Shown: in pieces, positions 26,801 through 35,261 of the stretch | Layout: each line of letters opens with the position of its first letter | Numbering within the stretch: the stretch's first letter is position 1 | NCBI GenBank assembly: GCA_039030395.1 | Contig: JBCCEF010000010.1 | Location: 62,001-126,000 of the forward strand | Reading direction: 5' to 3' | DNA length: 64,000 nt | From: Acidobacteriota bacterium | Lineage (GTDB): Bacteria > Acidobacteriota > Thermoanaerobaculia > Multivoradales > JBCCEF01 | Translations under genes and position numbers: made by a program | Notes under the pieces: generated by a model | Databases searched by the model: none | What the model was told of the DNA's origin: nothing | The model's input: the letters and a program-made list of their open reading frames with translations, nothing else

Positions 26801-27906
26801 GTTCCCTCGACACCAAGGGCGGCTGCGCGAAATGGGTCAAAGTTGCGTCCCTTGGCAATCCCAACCAGCCCTCGGCGGAGATCGCCCGCAAGTGCCTTGG
26901 CTACGGCGGCAATACCCTGGGGTCGGTGATCCAGATCTACCCCTACGTGGTGAGTCCCCATATGTCGACGCCGGCGATGGAGGTCGAGGTCGGCCTGCGC
27001 CTTTGGAAGACGTTGGACACGCAAGATACTCGCTTCAAAGTGTTCATGGCCGACGTCGTTCCGCCGACCGTGCTGGACGTGAATGCCGCGGATTCCACGG
27101 CCACCAAGACGGTGCTGTCGAGCGGCACCCGGCGATTCCGTTTCGATGCGCATTTCGGCGAAAACGGCGCCGACCCCAACGTTCCGGCAAGCCTCAAGAT
27201 CAAGCCCTGGATGTTCGTCGATGTGGGCCATCAGGCCGGCGACGTGCCGAACCGCTTTACGAAGTTTCTGCTGCACAGCGGGCCCGGTTGCGGCGGGTCG
27301 GCAAACACCGTCGGTGGAGGTGAGTCCGTTCCCTTCCTGGGCACGAAGACCCTCGGCATGGCCTTCCCATCGGTCCAAGACGGTGACGTCTACTCGCTCG
27401 AGATCTTTCCGCGCAGCTATTTGATGGACGCGGTGGCGAAGGACCTCAGCATCCCTCCGCACTCCGCCTATGCCAGTGGACAGAGCACCTGCCTGGATAT
27501 CGAGTTCCAGATCAAGTGGTCGGATCCCGAGCCGGAGCCGGAACCCGAGCCGGCGCCGACCCCCAACTCCGTACTGTGCCAGCAGGTGGTGAATGCCGGC
27601 GGCAACATGCCGGAAACACATGTGGTCGAACTCGGTTCGAACTCCGGGACTACCATTTTCGGTATCAACACCTTCACCGTTCCGGATCGGATGCTCGTGA
27701 AGTACGAGGGGCAGACGATCTTCGACACCCTGTGCTTGTCGACGGAACCCACTTTCGGCTGTGACAGCCAATGCTGTTGCAGCGGCGGTGCTTGCGACTG
27801 CGCCATTCCCTTCTCGGGGACCTCGACCCAGATGACGGTCGAAGTCATACCCAACTGCGCGGGAACCGCGGATACCGCCTGGGCCTTCACCTTGTCTTGT
27901 CCGTGA
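23821..27906 (+). CDS. Secreted M4 (thermolysin-type) zinc metallopeptidase with long C-terminal extension
   Basis: A 1361-residue exported protease. Signal peptide 1-23, FTP-type propeptide about 50-220 (MVRFQQLHQGVPVVGAQLVLW), catalytic domain with HEIAH at 359-363, third zinc ligand E383 in GALNESFSD and the M4 catalytic His segment VHTNSGVQNFWFYLL. Most M4 enzymes have HELTH or HEMTH; Ala at the fourth position is a mild variant. After about residue 545 come Fn3-like beta modules, a PE-rich linker (about 1237-1248) and a C-terminal domain of about 115 residues with a cysteine cluster (CDSQCCCSGGACDC), probably disulphide-bonded. GAGGTGA precedes the ATG. A perfect hairpin-T terminator follows, so the gene is probably monocistronic. 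Confidence 0.92.
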   Translation: MTKTTLLFLLIACLFWTTGTMGAEFSPQLEIEGLHTLRYTPDDHGALSFRIDRATRLSSQDLVGLLADQLDISDEAHWIEIGRQGEMVRFQQLHQGVPVVGAQLVLWESEGSVHAAVGRVSDVWGIDPVPSIAAEEAVAFALDGLHDELVEPVEVADLITPPEPELFVLSTDSTYDPESMALVYRVFLDLPEIFGGMEAMVRADSGELVQLIRAARPAFGDGHTYYSGYKQFEVDFNSANPFPYSLTTPQLDMDTREMAYATGNPQWNSNEVTSLVHTFGAPEHGVPLEIHWATQEFLDYLKTIHLYDLTLHLPGTLTSYANCGNEPDNASASPSNSSICYGNRTATGNSFATVDVIGHEIAHLMTAATSNLIYAGESGALNESFSDILGRLLEDAVSSTSNWTIAEQSGNFVRSMGTPKVVGHPDTYQGQNWYVGNDTMVEVHTNSGVQNFWFYLLAQGEQSGLVTIDGIPTHPVVNVQGIGLLKAGRIAVQNQMNLPNSATFSQSAAGSLLQASLLYGSYTPEHRSTHDAWYGAGVEPQPFSGDVIYPENGVVDVPAGVVTLRWLVGNDVGVWDVEISTTPDMQTIVASGQTAQTETTNGVTQALYEFGDAQKDVTYYWRVRSGFPNAFGETKSWRDLHTFTADLEAPTPIGPMGPADTRTGLWYPWGLDFSWEHEEDAQYEVQIWETSGAGCPEPSTLLIDQPGMPAVGNPAPGDPVTHTFHLPVSSTLCWRVRAQTVDGSNNVIYSEWSPSSHFSTDLPAVTAQAPVAGAVVDPWTLTFNYDAPPFAQEVRVEIGLKNPINTDGLDKYCTDPAKFEPDIDPYGTWSVRNVCFAANEHNPSGSLTVPIPPRWEPEAPQKGFYSPTNPHTPWLHEYRLYVWGPEVGWAATVDGSALGEQGATSKKETFRTDGFSKFAPVVGIFKDPARNRLDNLGTYAGIHTAAPVFDLDLYQDKPESETVTVAWQEVPGAEGYVVKVITFWDEKALSSDARSLDTKGGCAKWVKVASLGNPNQPSAEIARKCLGYGGNTLGSVIQIYPYVVSPHMSTPAMEVEVGLRLWKTLDTQDTRFKVFMADVVPPTVLDVNAADSTATKTVLSSGTRRFRFDAHFGENGADPNVPASLKIKPWMFVDVGHQAGDVPNRFTKFLLHSGPGCGGSANTVGGGESVPFLGTKTLGMAFPSVQDGDVYSLEIFPRSYLMDAVAKDLSIPPHSAYASGQSTCLDIEFQIKWSDPEPEPEPEPAPTPNSVLCQQVVNAGGNMPETHVVELGSNSGTTIFGINTFTVPDRMLVKYEGQTIFDTLCLSTEPTFGCDSQCCCSGGACDCAIPFSGTSTQMTVEVIPNCAGTADTAWAFTLSCP

Positions 27907-27923
27907 AGATTCGGTGACCCGAT

Positions 27924-27955
27924 GGCGGGGCCGGTGCGGCCGGTCCCGCCGTTTT
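27924..27955 (+). terminator. Rho-independent terminator after the M4 peptidase gene
   Basis: An 11-bp GC-rich stem (GGCGGGGCCGG with CCGGTCCCGCC, one G-T pair) closes a 5-nt loop and is followed by GTTTT, beginning 17 nt after the stop codon. Confidence 0.85.
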
Positions 27956-27987
27956 CCTGAGGCATGGTCGGCTTGCCCCGGTGAGGG

Positions 27988-27993
27988 TACGAT
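27988..27993 (+). promoter_or_regulatory. -10-like hexamer TACGAT, 8 nt before ATG 28002
   Basis: TACGAT ends 8 nt before the start codon of the FAD dehydrogenase gene and right after a strong terminator; this implies a leaderless or near-leaderless transcript. Confidence 0.5.
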
Positions 27994-28001
27994 GCACGCC
28001 T

Positions 28002-29630
28002 ATGCTGCGATTGACCGGTCTCACCCTGCCCTTGGAGCATTCCGAGGAAGATCTCCGCACAATAGTGTTAGACACCCTCGGCATCTCGCCGGAGGAGCTG
28101 GCCAGCTACACCCTGGCGCGCCGCAGCCCGGACCCGCGCCGACGCGGCCGGATCGCTCTGGACTATGCCGTCGATGTGGCGACCACCCGCGACGCGGAGC
28201 TGCTGGGGCGCTTCGCCGGCGATCGGCGAGTGAGCGAGTCGCCGGACAGCCGTTATCGCCCGGTGGCCCGGGCGCCAAAGAACCTCCAAGCGCGGCCGGT
28301 GGTGATCGGCATGGGGCCGTGCGGCCTGTTCGCCGCCCTGATCTTGGCGGAGATGGGCTTCCGGCCGATCGTCCTCGAGCGCGGTAAGAAAGTGCGTGAG
28401 CGCACCGTGGACACCTTCGCCTTGTGGCGCCGGGGAAAGCTCGATCCCGAATCGAACGCCCAGTTCGGCGAAGGCGGCGCAGGCACCTTCTCCGACGGCA
28501 AGCTCTACAGCCGGATCAAGGACCCGGCCTTCCGCGGCCGCAAGGTGTTGACGGAATTCGTCGCAGCCGGTGCCCCGGAAGAGATCCTGTTCGTCAACAA
28601 GCCGCACATCGGCACCTTCCGGCTGGTCAAGATGGTCGAGGCGATACGGGCCAAGATCGAGCGCTTGGGCGGGGAGATTCGCTTCCGGAGGCGGGTGGAG
28701 GATCTGGAGATCGAAGAGGTGGATGACGACCGCCGCATCCGGGCCGTCTACCTCGCAAACGGCGAGCGGCTGGCGGCGGACCAGGTGGTTCTCGCCGTGG
28801 GGCACAGCGCCCGGGACACCTTTTTCATGCTGCGCGATCGCGGGGTCTTGTTGGAGGCCAAGCCGTTTTCCATCGGCTTTCGCGTCGAGCATCCGCAGGC
28901 GCTGATCGATCGGCGCCGCTTCGGTCGCCAGGCGGGGCATCCGATCCTCGGGGCCGCCGACTACAAGTTGGTGCATCACCAAGAGAAGACCGGCGACGGG
29001 CGCTCCGTCTACAGCTTTTGCATGTGCCCCGGCGGCACGGTGGTGGCGGCGACGTCGGAAGCGGGTCGGGTGGTGACCAACGGCATGAGCCAGTACGACC
29101 GCAGCGAGCGCAACGCCAACGCCGGCATCGTCGTCGGCATCACGCCGCGGGACTATCCCGGCGATCCGCTGGCGGGCATCGAATTTCAGCGGCGCTGGGA
29201 AGCGCGGGCCTTTGAACTCGGGGGCGGCACCTACCGGGCGCCGGCACAGCGGTTGGGGGATTTCCTCGCCGGGCGGCCTTCCGAGGCCGTCGGCTCCGTC
29301 TTGCCGTCGTACACGCCCGGAGTGCGCTGGGGAAATCTATCCACCAGCCTGCCGGACTACGCCATCGCCGCCATCCGGCAGGCGATCCCGGCCTTCGACC
29401 GGAAGCTGCCGGGCTTTGCCATGGACGACGCGGTGCTCACCGGCATCGAATCGCGCACCTCGTCGCCGCTCCGCATCCGGCGCGGGGACGACTTCCAGAG
29501 CGTCAACACCGCCGGCCTCTACCCGGCCGGCGAAGGGGCCGGTTACGCCGGCGGTATCCTGTCGGCGGCGGTGGACGGCATCCGCGTGGCCGAAGCGGTG
29601 GCGCTTGGCTCCATCAACTTGCAGGAGTGA
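28002..29630 (+). CDS. NAD(P)/FAD-dependent dehydrogenase, COG2509-like
   Basis: A 542-residue flavoprotein. After an N-terminal alpha/beta domain (about 1-90) comes the FAD-binding dinucleotide fold VVIGMGPCGLFAALILAEMG, then FGEGGAGTFSDGKLYSRI and a C-terminal FAD contact YPAGEGAGYAGGI. This arrangement is that of the uncharacterised FAD-dependent dehydrogenase group (COG2509); the physiological substrate is unknown. Start at ATG 28002 (MLRLTGLTLPLEHSEED) rather than a GTG at 27981, because a -10-like TACGAT lies between them. Cytoplasmic, probably transcribed alone. A hairpin without a T-run follows the stop. Confidence 0.88.
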   Translation: MLRLTGLTLPLEHSEEDLRTIVLDTLGISPEELASYTLARRSPDPRRRGRIALDYAVDVATTRDAELLGRFAGDRRVSESPDSRYRPVARAPKNLQARPVVIGMGPCGLFAALILAEMGFRPIVLERGKKVRERTVDTFALWRRGKLDPESNAQFGEGGAGTFSDGKLYSRIKDPAFRGRKVLTEFVAAGAPEEILFVNKPHIGTFRLVKMVEAIRAKIERLGGEIRFRRRVEDLEIEEVDDDRRIRAVYLANGERLAADQVVLAVGHSARDTFFMLRDRGVLLEAKPFSIGFRVEHPQALIDRRRFGRQAGHPILGAADYKLVHHQEKTGDGRSVYSFCMCPGGTVVAATSEAGRVVTNGMSQYDRSERNANAGIVVGITPRDYPGDPLAGIEFQRRWEARAFELGGGTYRAPAQRLGDFLAGRPSEAVGSVLPSYTPGVRWGNLSTSLPDYAIAAIRQAIPAFDRKLPGFAMDDAVLTGIESRTSSPLRIRRGDDFQSVNTAGLYPAGEGAGYAGGILSAAVDGIRVAEAVALGSINLQE

Positions 29631-29631
29631 G

Positions 29632-29653
29632 TTAGGGGGCGCCTAAGCCCCCC
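29632..29653. terminator. Hairpin between convergent genes
   Basis: AGGGGGC and GCCCCCCT can pair around a GCCTAA loop directly after the dehydrogenase stop codon. No T-run follows on either strand, so intrinsic termination is uncertain. Confidence 0.35.
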
Positions 29654-29714
29654 TGAAATTGAAGAGCCAGCAGGCGTGCCGAAAAAATGCGCGAAGCGCT
29701 CTTTCAGCAATCTG

Positions 29715-30272
29715 CTAGCTGTCCGGGTGCTTCTTCTGGGTGACGAAGAAGAGGAAGTCGGTGCCCCGGTAGACGGCGCCGTAGGCCTCGTCGTCGAACT
29801 TGGGGATCACCGCGCCGACCTTGAAATCCTCGCCCCGGAACTTGGTCTCCAGGTAGAGATCCAGCTTGCCGCTCTTCTTCTTAGGCACGGCTTTCCAGCC
29901 GCCGTCTTCCATCGCTTCGACATTCCACTTGCCCGAGGCGGACACTCCGCCGACCACGCCCGGGCCCATCTCGGTGACCGCGACGGAGCCGTCCTCGGCT
30001 TTCTCGAAGTGCAGCCAGGTGACCGACGACGACTTCCACTTGGCCGGCTCCAGGTACGACAGATCGCGCACCAGGTCCATTTTCTGGGTGGTCTTGTCCG
30101 CGGCGCTGATGCTCAACTGGTCGCCGATGGCGGCGGTATCCAGATTCTGGTTGCCGAGGGTGCGCGGACCGAGCTGTCCCAGGGCCGGCAAGGCGATGAA
30201 GCTGGCGACGAGCAGGACGGCGCCGGGCAAGAGGAGCCGCTGGATGCGGCGGTTCTGCGAGGATTGGTACAT
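29715..30272 (-). CDS. Small exported protein of unknown function
   Basis: A 185-residue protein with an N-terminal signal or anchor (RLLLPGAVLLVASFIALPALG) and a mature part of mixed polarity (SYLEPAKWKSSSVTWLHFEKAEDGSVAVTEMG, split here across a beta-rich domain) ending TQKKHPDS. The ATG at 30272 has GGAGAGAG upstream; a further-upstream ATG at 30344 would place the signal peptide internally, so it is rejected. No family recognised. It ends convergently with the FAD dehydrogenase gene. Confidence 0.7.
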   Translation of the reverse strand: MYQSSQNRRIQRLLLPGAVLLVASFIALPALGQLGPRTLGNQNLDTAAIGDQLSISAADKTTQKMDLVRDLSYLEPAKWKSSSVTWLHFEKAEDGSVAVTEMGPGVVGGVSASGKWNVEAMEDGGWKAVPKKKSGKLDLYLETKFRGEDFKVGAVIPKFDDEAYGAVYRGTDFLFFVTQKKHPDS

Positions 30273-30594
30273 GGATCTCTCTCCAGGTCGATCTTCAGAT
30301 GTCATGGACTGGGGAAAGGGCCTGAGGCCGAGACTCTGCGGCAACGCTCAGGTGCTCTCAAAGGGTATACGAAGTCGAGGCCCGAAAGATTCCAAACCGA
30401 ACTCTCGAGTCGCCGAAATCCTAGCGGCGTCGAGTCGGTGCGTAGAGCCCCATTTCGGGGCAGCAGATCCGCCGGATCTCGGCCCTCCTCACGCGGCCGA
30501 ACCACGCTGCCCGGCGTGCCGAAAACTAGGTTGTCGTTTCGCGCAGCTACCGTCAGTCCGTCACTGCTTCCGCGATCGACACAAGACTCGGGGT
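30273..30594. other. 322-nt gene-free stretch
   Basis: Lies between the end of the leftward ABC exporter operon and the start of the small exported-protein gene. It contains a short hairpin GCCCC-N5-GGGGC at 30447-30461 that could end the exporter transcript, but has no T-run. No gene or clear promoter pair seen. Confidence 0.5.
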
Positions 30595-31740
30595 TCAGGC
30601 GCCGGGGCGGGCTAGAAGATCGTCGACGACTCTCTGGCGTGCAGCGTGGAGGGCCGGGAGCACACCGCCGAGCACACCGATCAACAACGCCATCGTTAGG
30701 GACTGCACCACATGCCCCGGCTGCACGCGCACAGCGGAGTGGGCCAGGTACGGCAGCTCGAAAGGGATTCGCGCCAGGCCCAAGCCCAACACGATGCCGA
30801 TCAGCCCGCCGGTGCCACAGAGAATACTCGATTCGACGAGGACCGCAAGAAGCACATTCCAGCGCCGGTAGCCCATTGCGCGTAGGAGGCCGATCTCGCG
30901 CCGGCGGGCCGCGACATTCGTAAACATGGTGTTCATGCCGCCGAAGATGGCGCCGATGGCGATGATGAGGGCCAGGAAGCTCCCGACTCCGCCGACCGCT
31001 GCCGACGTTGCTCCGGCTCGTGCGTAGAAAGTCGGGGCCGGCTGGGCGCGCAGGGGGAACCGTCGGTTTTCGTTGATCTCCTCGATGATCGCTTGCGCCT
31101 CGGATTCGCCGGTGGCGCGAAGGGTGAAGCCGGAGATGTCGCGACGCTGGGCCGCCGCCGCAAGGTCGTCCAGATGGACCCAAATCTCTTGATCGTAGAC
31201 GCAGCCTCCACTGTCCATGATTCCCACGATCTGCCACTCCGCCCCTTCGAAGCGGAGGGTAGATCCGACTTCGAGATCGAATTTCTGAGCCAATGGGCGG
31301 CCGATGCTGGCCTTGAAACCCGCCGCCGGCCAGGCTCCCTTCGCCAACTCGACTTGGCTGTACACCTCAACCCTGCTCGCCTGGACGCCGCGCACCTCCA
31401 CGTTGGTCTCCTCGCCGTCCGTCCCGCTAGAGAGCACGCAGCCAAGTCGCAGCTCTGGGGAGACCAGAGGAACGTTGCCCTCCGCTGCCACGCCGTCCAG
31501 GGTCTCCGTGTAGACCATCGCCGACCGCGAGACGTTCGAGAAATCGGCCGTCAATGCGCCCGCTTGGAGAACGACGATCTCGTCGGCGGCACCGGTTTGC
31601 CGGAAACCCGAGACCATCGTGGTCGTGACGGCACCCATCACGGTATGGATGCCGATGGCGAGCGCCACTCCGGCCACGGTCATCAACGCGCGGACCTCGC
31701 GTCGGCGAATGCTTCGGAGGATGTACTCGATCGGGATCAT
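30595..31740 (-). CDS. FtsX-type ABC transporter permease 2
   Basis: A 381-residue MacB/FtsX-like permease: an N-terminal helix (YILRSIRRREVRALMTVAGVALAIG is the entry to TM1), a large extracytoplasmic domain of about 230 residues, then three C-terminal helices with the typical EIGLLRAMGYRRWNVL coupling segment. Such permeases do not form a classic channel but transmit ATPase motion across the membrane (mechanotransmission). It is the last gene of a five-gene leftward operon and starts 15 nt after the preceding permease. Two different permeases probably form a heterodimer with the shared ATPase. Confidence 0.9.
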   Translation of the reverse strand: MIPIEYILRSIRRREVRALMTVAGVALAIGIHTVMGAVTTTMVSGFRQTGAADEIVVLQAGALTADFSNVSRSAMVYTETLDGVAAEGNVPLVSPELRLGCVLSSGTDGEETNVEVRGVQASRVEVYSQVELAKGAWPAAGFKASIGRPLAQKFDLEVGSTLRFEGAEWQIVGIMDSGGCVYDQEIWVHLDDLAAAAQRRDISGFTLRATGESEAQAIIEEINENRRFPLRAQPAPTFYARAGATSAAVGGVGSFLALIIAIGAIFGGMNTMFTNVAARRREIGLLRAMGYRRWNVLLAVLVESSILCGTGGLIGIVLGLGLARIPFELPYLAHSAVRVQPGHVVQSLTMALLIGVLGGVLPALHAARQRVVDDLLARPGA

Positions 31741-31755
31741 CGCAGCGGCTCCAGA

Positions 31756-32883
31756 TCAATCGATGACGCGTAGAGCCTCCACCGGGCGAAGGCGCGCCGC
31801 GCGAATGGCGGGAACGAGCCCACCTCCCAGGCCTATGATGAGGGCCATGAGAGCGGCGAGGGTGATCGTCGAGGCCGTCCAGGTGAAGCCCTCGAGCTGG
31901 GCGGTCCGGCTATTGAGCATCCAGGCGGTCAGCCCTAAACCCAAGAGGCCACCGGCCGCGGCGAGCAGTAGCGATTCCCCCACGACTAACGTCACGATCT
32001 CGCCGGGTCTGTATCCCACAGCCTTCAGCACACCGAAGTCCCGGATGCGCTCCCGCACGCTCATCGCGACCGTGTTCGCGGCTCCGAGGGTGGTGACCAG
32101 CACGGTGATGATCGCCATCAACCGCAGGTACTCGGTGAAGCCCATGAATTCTTCGACGACCGCTTCGGCGAATTTTGCGGAGGTCGTCGTCTTGGTGGGC
32201 ACCGGAACGGTCGACAGCTCCTCGTCGATTCGCGCCGCCAGATCCTCTGGTGAGCCTTGCTCCAGCGCCACCAAGACGAAGGTGATCTGGCCTTCGAGGT
32301 TGCGGAGTACCTGAAGGTAGTCTCGATGCAGGAGCAGATGGCTCTCCAGGTCGAGACCCTGGGGTGGGATCGTTCCAGCAATTCGAACGTTCAGCCCTGT
32401 CTTGGACAGCTCCACCTCGTCGCTCACTTCCCATCCCATCTTCTCCAGCAGGCGGTGGCCGACCATGGCGGAGCGACGGTCGTCGGCGAATGACTGCCAT
32501 TCGGCAGCGTCCACCTGGAGTGGCTGGACGTTCCGATAGGCCTTGGGTTCGACGCCGCGCAGGAAGACGTGCACGCTCTCCTCACCGATAATTGCGAGTT
32601 CAGAGAAGACTCCGGTGGCCGCCGACACGCCGCGGACATCGGCCACGCGCTCCTCATGACTCTCGGGTAGCCGACTGGCAAGCGCGTTGGCACGCCCGGC
32701 GCGACGAACACTCAGAGTCTCGTCGGCACCGGTTTGCCTCGCACCCATCATGAGCGTATCGATGGCAGCGCTGAGGGAGCCGAATACCAGAACCGCTACC
32801 GCGGTTCCCAGGACGGTGAGGATGGAGCGGCGCTTGTTGCGCCACAGATTGGAAACCATCAAGGGCAGCAGGTGTAGGATCAC
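31756..32883 (-). CDS. FtsX-type ABC transporter permease 1, GTG start
   Basis: A 375-residue MacB/FtsX-like permease with TM1 in NKRRSILTVLGTAVAVLVFG, a periplasmic domain and three C-terminal helices including RIRDFGVLKAVGYRPGEIVT. Translation is assigned to GTG 32883, which overlaps the ATPase stop codon by 4 nt (GTGA); an upstream ATG at 32967 would overlap the ATPase by 88 nt and adds residues that do not resemble the family. Related to permease 2 in the same operon, implying an old duplication. Confidence 0.9.
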   Translation of the reverse strand: MILHLLPLMVSNLWRNKRRSILTVLGTAVAVLVFGSLSAAIDTLMMGARQTGADETLSVRRAGRANALASRLPESHEERVADVRGVSAATGVFSELAIIGEESVHVFLRGVEPKAYRNVQPLQVDAAEWQSFADDRRSAMVGHRLLEKMGWEVSDEVELSKTGLNVRIAGTIPPQGLDLESHLLLHRDYLQVLRNLEGQITFVLVALEQGSPEDLAARIDEELSTVPVPTKTTTSAKFAEAVVEEFMGFTEYLRLMAIITVLVTTLGAANTVAMSVRERIRDFGVLKAVGYRPGEIVTLVVGESLLLAAAGGLLGLGLTAWMLNSRTAQLEGFTWTASTITLAALMALIIGLGGGLVPAIRAARLRPVEALRVID

Positions 32884-33608
32884 GCCGTTCTCTGCCGCCC
32901 GGCTGACACCTGCGGCTCGGATTCGTGCAGCCGCCCATGGCCGAAGTAGAGGATGCGATCCGCGCACGAGGCGACGGCGCGGTCGTGAGTGACCATCACG
33001 ATGGTCTTGCCATGTTCGCGAGAAAGCGCTCGGAGGATTTCGACGATCTCCCAGCCGGCGGTCTCGTCGAGGTCTCCGGTCGGCTCGTCGGCGATGATGA
33101 TCTGAGGATCGATCACGAGGGCGCGGGCGATGGCGACACGCTGTTCTTGCCCTCCGGAAAGCTGCGACGGCATGTGGTTGGCGCGGTCGGTGAGCCCCAT
33201 GAGGTCCAATGCCGCGTCGACCTGCTCTCGACGGCGCCTGCGATTTAGCGACATCCGCCGAAGGGGCAGGGCTACGTTCTCCCTCGTACTAAACACCGGC
33301 AAGAGGTTGAAGGATTGAAACACGAATCCGACATGGGAAGCGCGAAAATCAGACAGCTCCCGTTCGGACAGCGCGGTGAGATCGACTCCCCTCACCTGAC
33401 ACCGACCTTCGTCCGGCAGGTCGAGCCCACCGAGGATGTGGAGCAGTGTGGACTTGCCGGAGCCGCTAGGTCCCATCAGTGCCAGGAACTCTCCCTCCGG
33501 GACGAGCAGGTTCAGCCGGTCCAGGGGTCGAATCTCCCGTTCGTTCTTACCGTACACCTTGACCAGCTCCGTCGCTCGCACGATCGGGGAGCCTACAGTT
33601 TGGTTCAT
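32880..33608 (-). CDS. ABC transporter ATPase, LolD/MacB-type
   Basis: A 242-residue ATPase with Walker A GPSGSGKST, Q-loop FVFQSFNLLP, signature LSGGQEQRVAIARAL, Walker B IIIADEPTGDLD and switch His in VMVTHDRA. This is the LolD/MacB subgroup that drives FtsX-type permeases. ATG 33608 overlaps the adaptor stop by 4 nt (ATGA). Cytoplasmic; it should energise a tripartite exporter formed with the adaptor and the two permeases of the operon. Cargo (peptide, lipid or antibiotic) is not predictable. Confidence 0.95.
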   Translation of the reverse strand: MNQTVGSPIVRATELVKVYGKNEREIRPLDRLNLLVPEGEFLALMGPSGSGKSTLLHILGGLDLPDEGRCQVRGVDLTALSERELSDFRASHVGFVFQSFNLLPVFSTRENVALPLRRMSLNRRRRREQVDAALDLMGLTDRANHMPSQLSGGQEQRVAIARALVIDPQIIIADEPTGDLDETAGWEIVEILRALSREHGKTIVMVTHDRAVASCADRILYFGHGRLHESEPQVSAGRQRTA

Positions 33609-34729
33609 GATCGTTCCTTCTCGGATTGGATCGTCACCCGGGCGCTCATGTTGGGTCGGATCTGGTCGGGTGGATCGAAAATGCGAACGGCCACCGAAAC
33701 GGTGTTGGACTGCCGGTCTGCTACGGGCGCGATTTCGACAACCTCTGCCTCGAGTCTCGCAAGCCCGAGGGCCTGCACCACCACCGTCGCCGGCGCCCCA
33801 AGGGTCACCGACGTGATCCGATTCTCGGGTACATCCAAGCGGGCCCACAGCTCGGAGACGTCGGCGATCTCGATTCCTGGCTGACCGTAAGGGGAACTCA
33901 TCCTGGTCACTACCTCACCGGGCTCGAGGTCGATCCGGACTACGGTGGCATCGAACGGCGCTCGAAGTTGAGACAGGTCTAGAAGCGCTTCCGCGCGCTG
34001 GACAGCGGCCTTTGCTTTCTCCACTCCAGCCGCGGCCAAGAGCAACTCTTCGTCCCTGCTTCCCAAGCGCACTATCTGCTCTTGGGCGAGCGCTTCGTCG
34101 AGTCGCGCTCTGGCCGCTTGCTCCTGGCGCTCTGCTCCTTCGAGAACTGCACCCGACTCGATCTGTAGCTCCGCGAGCTTTCGGATACGACTGTGTTCAG
34201 CCTGTTTTTCCTGCCATTCTGCCTGCGCTGCATTCGATCGCGCTCTGGCCCGCTGCACCTCTTCCTCGCTCGAACCGGCCACCACCAGCGCATGTCGCGC
34301 CTCCGCGTTCCGAACTTCAGCGTTCGCGGCGGCAAGATCGGCCACCGCGGTCTCGGCGACCAATTCCAGGAGAAGTTCGTCTTTGCTAACCTGCTGGCCT
34401 GGCTCCACATACACTGCCGCCACGACGCCGTCGCGACCTGGGTAAATGACGGCGCCCCGCTTTGCCTCCAAGAACCCGCCGGCTACCACCGCACCCCCTG
34501 CCTTGCGCGGCTCGGGTAGGGTGGACGTCTGTCTGGCCAGCATGGTGCTCTCGGTACTCGCATCGCTCTCTACGGCAACCCAAACCCGCAGCCAGAGCAA
34601 GAACGCTCCGCCAGCAAGGAGGAAGCTCGCGACGACGATGAGCCATCGCGAGCTTCCTCTGGCGAGCTGTCGCTGTTTCGGATCCAAACGAAGGCGATCG
34701 AGGTTGATTCGGCTCACGGTGTTTCCCAT
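33605..34729 (-). CDS. HlyD/DevB-type membrane fusion protein of the ABC exporter
   Basis: A 374-residue adaptor with one N-terminal anchor helix (WLIVVASFLLAGGAFLLWL), a lipoyl half-motif (GVVAAVYVEPGQQVSKDELL), a long alpha-hairpin rich in Ala/Glu/Gln, the second lipoyl half (LRAPFDATVVRIDLEPGEVV) and a beta-barrel. It lacks a lipobox, unlike the RND adaptor at 10521-11624. It follows the PadR gene by 19 nt, and its stop overlaps the ATPase start. Role: links the FtsX-type permeases to the outer envelope. Confidence 0.9.
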   Translation of the reverse strand: MGNTVSRINLDRLRLDPKQRQLARGSSRWLIVVASFLLAGGAFLLWLRVWVAVESDASTESTMLARQTSTLPEPRKAGGAVVAGGFLEAKRGAVIYPGRDGVVAAVYVEPGQQVSKDELLLELVAETAVADLAAANAEVRNAEARHALVVAGSSEEEVQRARARSNAAQAEWQEKQAEHSRIRKLAELQIESGAVLEGAERQEQAARARLDEALAQEQIVRLGSRDEELLLAAAGVEKAKAAVQRAEALLDLSQLRAPFDATVVRIDLEPGEVVTRMSSPYGQPGIEIADVSELWARLDVPENRITSVTLGAPATVVVQALGLARLEAEVVEIAPVADRQSNTVSVAVRIFDPPDQIRPNMSARVTIQSEKERS

Positions 34730-34748
34730 GCAGTGCGGGCGCAGTCCG

Positions 34749-35249
34749 TCATGGATCGAGATGGTCGCGTCGATTCGACGAAGCGGCCTCGGTCCTGTGC
34801 TCGACAGCTTTCTCGAACCAGCGAATGTGCTGACCGATCAGGTCACGCGCTGTTCGCAGATCCTCAACGAGCTGGCGCTGCATGTCTGGCATGCCGCTGA
34901 GCCCCTGCTTCGAGATCCGGTAGACCCGCTGTGGTGCTGCGTGGCTACGACGCAGGCGACCCTCTACGAGGCCCTCGTCCTCGAGCCGCTTCAGCAGCGG
35001 GTAGAGGGATCCGGGGCTCGGCTTCCAGGTTCCGCCCGTCGCAGATTCAATCAAGCGCATAAGCTCCGTCCCGTAGCGGGGAGCCTCACGCAGCAAGGTG
35101 AGCACGTAGAAAGGCAGCATGCCTCGTACCATGCCTTGGTAGATGGGGGACCGTCGGGAGAAGTTTGCGGGCTTCCGATCGCGCGGAGCCTCCACAGGAT
35201 CTTCACGGGACGTCGACTGGTGATCTGCTCTTCGATCTGTTCCGTTCAT
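34749..35249 (-). CDS. PadR-family transcriptional repressor
   Basis: A PadR-type winged-helix repressor: LPFYVLTLLREAPRYGTELMRLIE and the wing GTWKPSPGSLYPLLKRLEDEGLVEG are diagnostic, followed by a helical dimerisation tail. 166 residues if translation starts at ATG 35249, which lies only 12 nt after the -10 hexamer and would give a near-leaderless mRNA; a start at ATG 35132, just before the winged helix, is also possible. First gene of the exporter operon, and the promoter holds a perfect palindrome between -35 and -10, so it probably represses its own operon until a ligand, perhaps the exported compound, binds. Confidence 0.93.
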   Translation of the reverse strand: MNGTDRRADHQSTSREDPVEAPRDRKPANFSRRSPIYQGMVRGMLPFYVLTLLREAPRYGTELMRLIESATGGTWKPSPGSLYPLLKRLEDEGLVEGRLRRSHAAPQRVYRISKQGLSGMPDMQRQLVEDLRTARDLIGQHIRWFEKAVEHRTEAASSNRRDHLDP

Positions 35250-35261
35250 TTCTATCGGTTC

